A DNA stretch of 5,644 nt from Flavobacteriales bacterium (GTDB lineage: Bacteria > Bacteroidota > Bacteroidia > Flavobacteriales > Flavobacteriaceae), in the NCBI GenBank assembly GCA_015494775.1, contig WGAP01000164.1, positions 1 to 5,644 of the forward strand, written 5' to 3'. Position 1 is the stretch's first letter. Each line of letters starts with the position of its first letter. The notes under the pieces are model-generated. The model was not told the origin of the DNA. It made no database searches and was given only the letters and a program-made list of their open reading frames with translations. The position numbers and the translations under genes were made by a program. Of this stretch, positions 5,263-5,644 are shown piece after piece.

Positions 5263-5644
5263 CTTTTTCCGGTTTTTCCGAATTGGTATTCCAGACCCAG
5301 TTCCAGGGCTTCGGCACGACTGAAACTGTGCAATTTCACCCCGTAGCGCAGCCGCCAATGCCGGCCCGCAAAAAAGCGCAATCCCAACCGGCTGTATGTC
5401 CGGCTCTCGAACCGGTAGGGGTAGTACAAATAATACCCGAAACCCAAATCGATGCCGAATGATCCGAAATGAAATTCGTGTGCAGCATAAATGCCGGCCC
5501 GTTTAAAGTCGGCTATTTTTTGCAATCCTTCTTCGGGATAGGTGTAGTAAATGTAGCGGATTTGTTCGCGCAAAAAGTAGGAGACGAACAATTCGGCGGT
5601 GATGATAATCCGGTGGCGGAAGTTCAGGACACGCTCCACGCTCA
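5259..5644 (-). CDS. PagL/acyloxyacyl-hydrolase-like outer-membrane protein, 5' end outside window
   Basis: About 128 residues are visible, and the frame is open to the right edge. The GTG at 5639 is only an internal codon that could serve as a start, so the gene probably begins outside the window. The visible part has the alternating aromatic pattern of an outer-membrane beta barrel. It matches the C-terminal half of Bacteroidota acyloxyacyl-hydrolase (PagL-like, PF09411) proteins: AGIYAAHEFHFG (48-59, counted from that GTG), YYLYYPY (69-75), YSRLGLRFF (82-90), KLHSFSRAEALELGLEYQF (102-120). PagL removes a 3-O-linked acyl chain from lipid A in the outer membrane, using a His-x-Ser pair and a Glu. 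Here His104 is followed by S-F-S, so that exact spacing is not kept, and catalysis is unproven. The barrel's final aromatic, F120, is followed by a short basic tail (GKTGKR). The stop overlaps the lipoprotein start by 4 bases, so the two are co-translated and may act together. Confidence 0.75.
   Translation of the reverse strand, partial: SVERVLNFRHRIIITAELFVSYFLREQIRYIYYTYPEEGLQKIADFKRAGIYAAHEFHFGSFGIDLGFGYYLYYPYRFESRTYSRLGLRFFAGRHWRLRYGVKLHSFSRAEALELGLEYQFGKTGKR

Overview
The window looks like part of a Bacteroidota chromosome (Flavobacteriales-like or a relative). Every recognisable protein resembles Bacteroidota families: the DPCVLPRA-type chorismate synthase, a PAHRV-type alkyltransferase-like protein, and a GIN-type adhesin-like lipoprotein paired with a PagL-like barrel. 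No start codon has a clear Shine-Dalgarno sequence. The only strong promoter-like match is the Bacteroidota TTTG/TAnnTTTG type. A closer taxonomic placement cannot be made from the sequence.

Bases 1-439 contain no protein gene. Two AT-rich stretches (8-44 and 136-172) are imperfect copies of each other. Between them is a small GC-rich island (51-98) with two competing hairpins. A minus-strand promoter-like sequence (117-146) reads leftward across that island. From 174 to 380 lies a GC-rich element with the marks of a structured RNA: a closing helix, a long bulged arm topped by a perfect 13-bp GC helix, and a 12-bp hairpin capped by a GCAA tetraloop. It ends about 60 bases before aroC and is the most interesting object here.

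Bases 440-4525 hold five plus-strand genes with no intergenic space. They are aroC (chorismate synthase), a glutamate/dicarboxylate:cation symporter, an alkyltransferase-like DNA repair protein, a small possibly STAS-like protein, and a YihY/BrkB membrane protein. Each start codon overlaps the preceding stop, by 8, 8, 4 and 4 bases, so a single mRNA with translational coupling is likely. The five products share no obvious pathway.

Bases 4522-5644 hold two minus-strand genes that converge on the first operon. A PagL/acyloxyacyl-hydrolase-like outer-membrane protein is cut by the right window edge. It is followed, with a 4-base overlap, by a GIN-domain lipoprotein. The two operons overlap tail to tail by 4 bases with no terminator between them. 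The second pair points to the cell envelope, possibly lipid A or outer-membrane remodelling.
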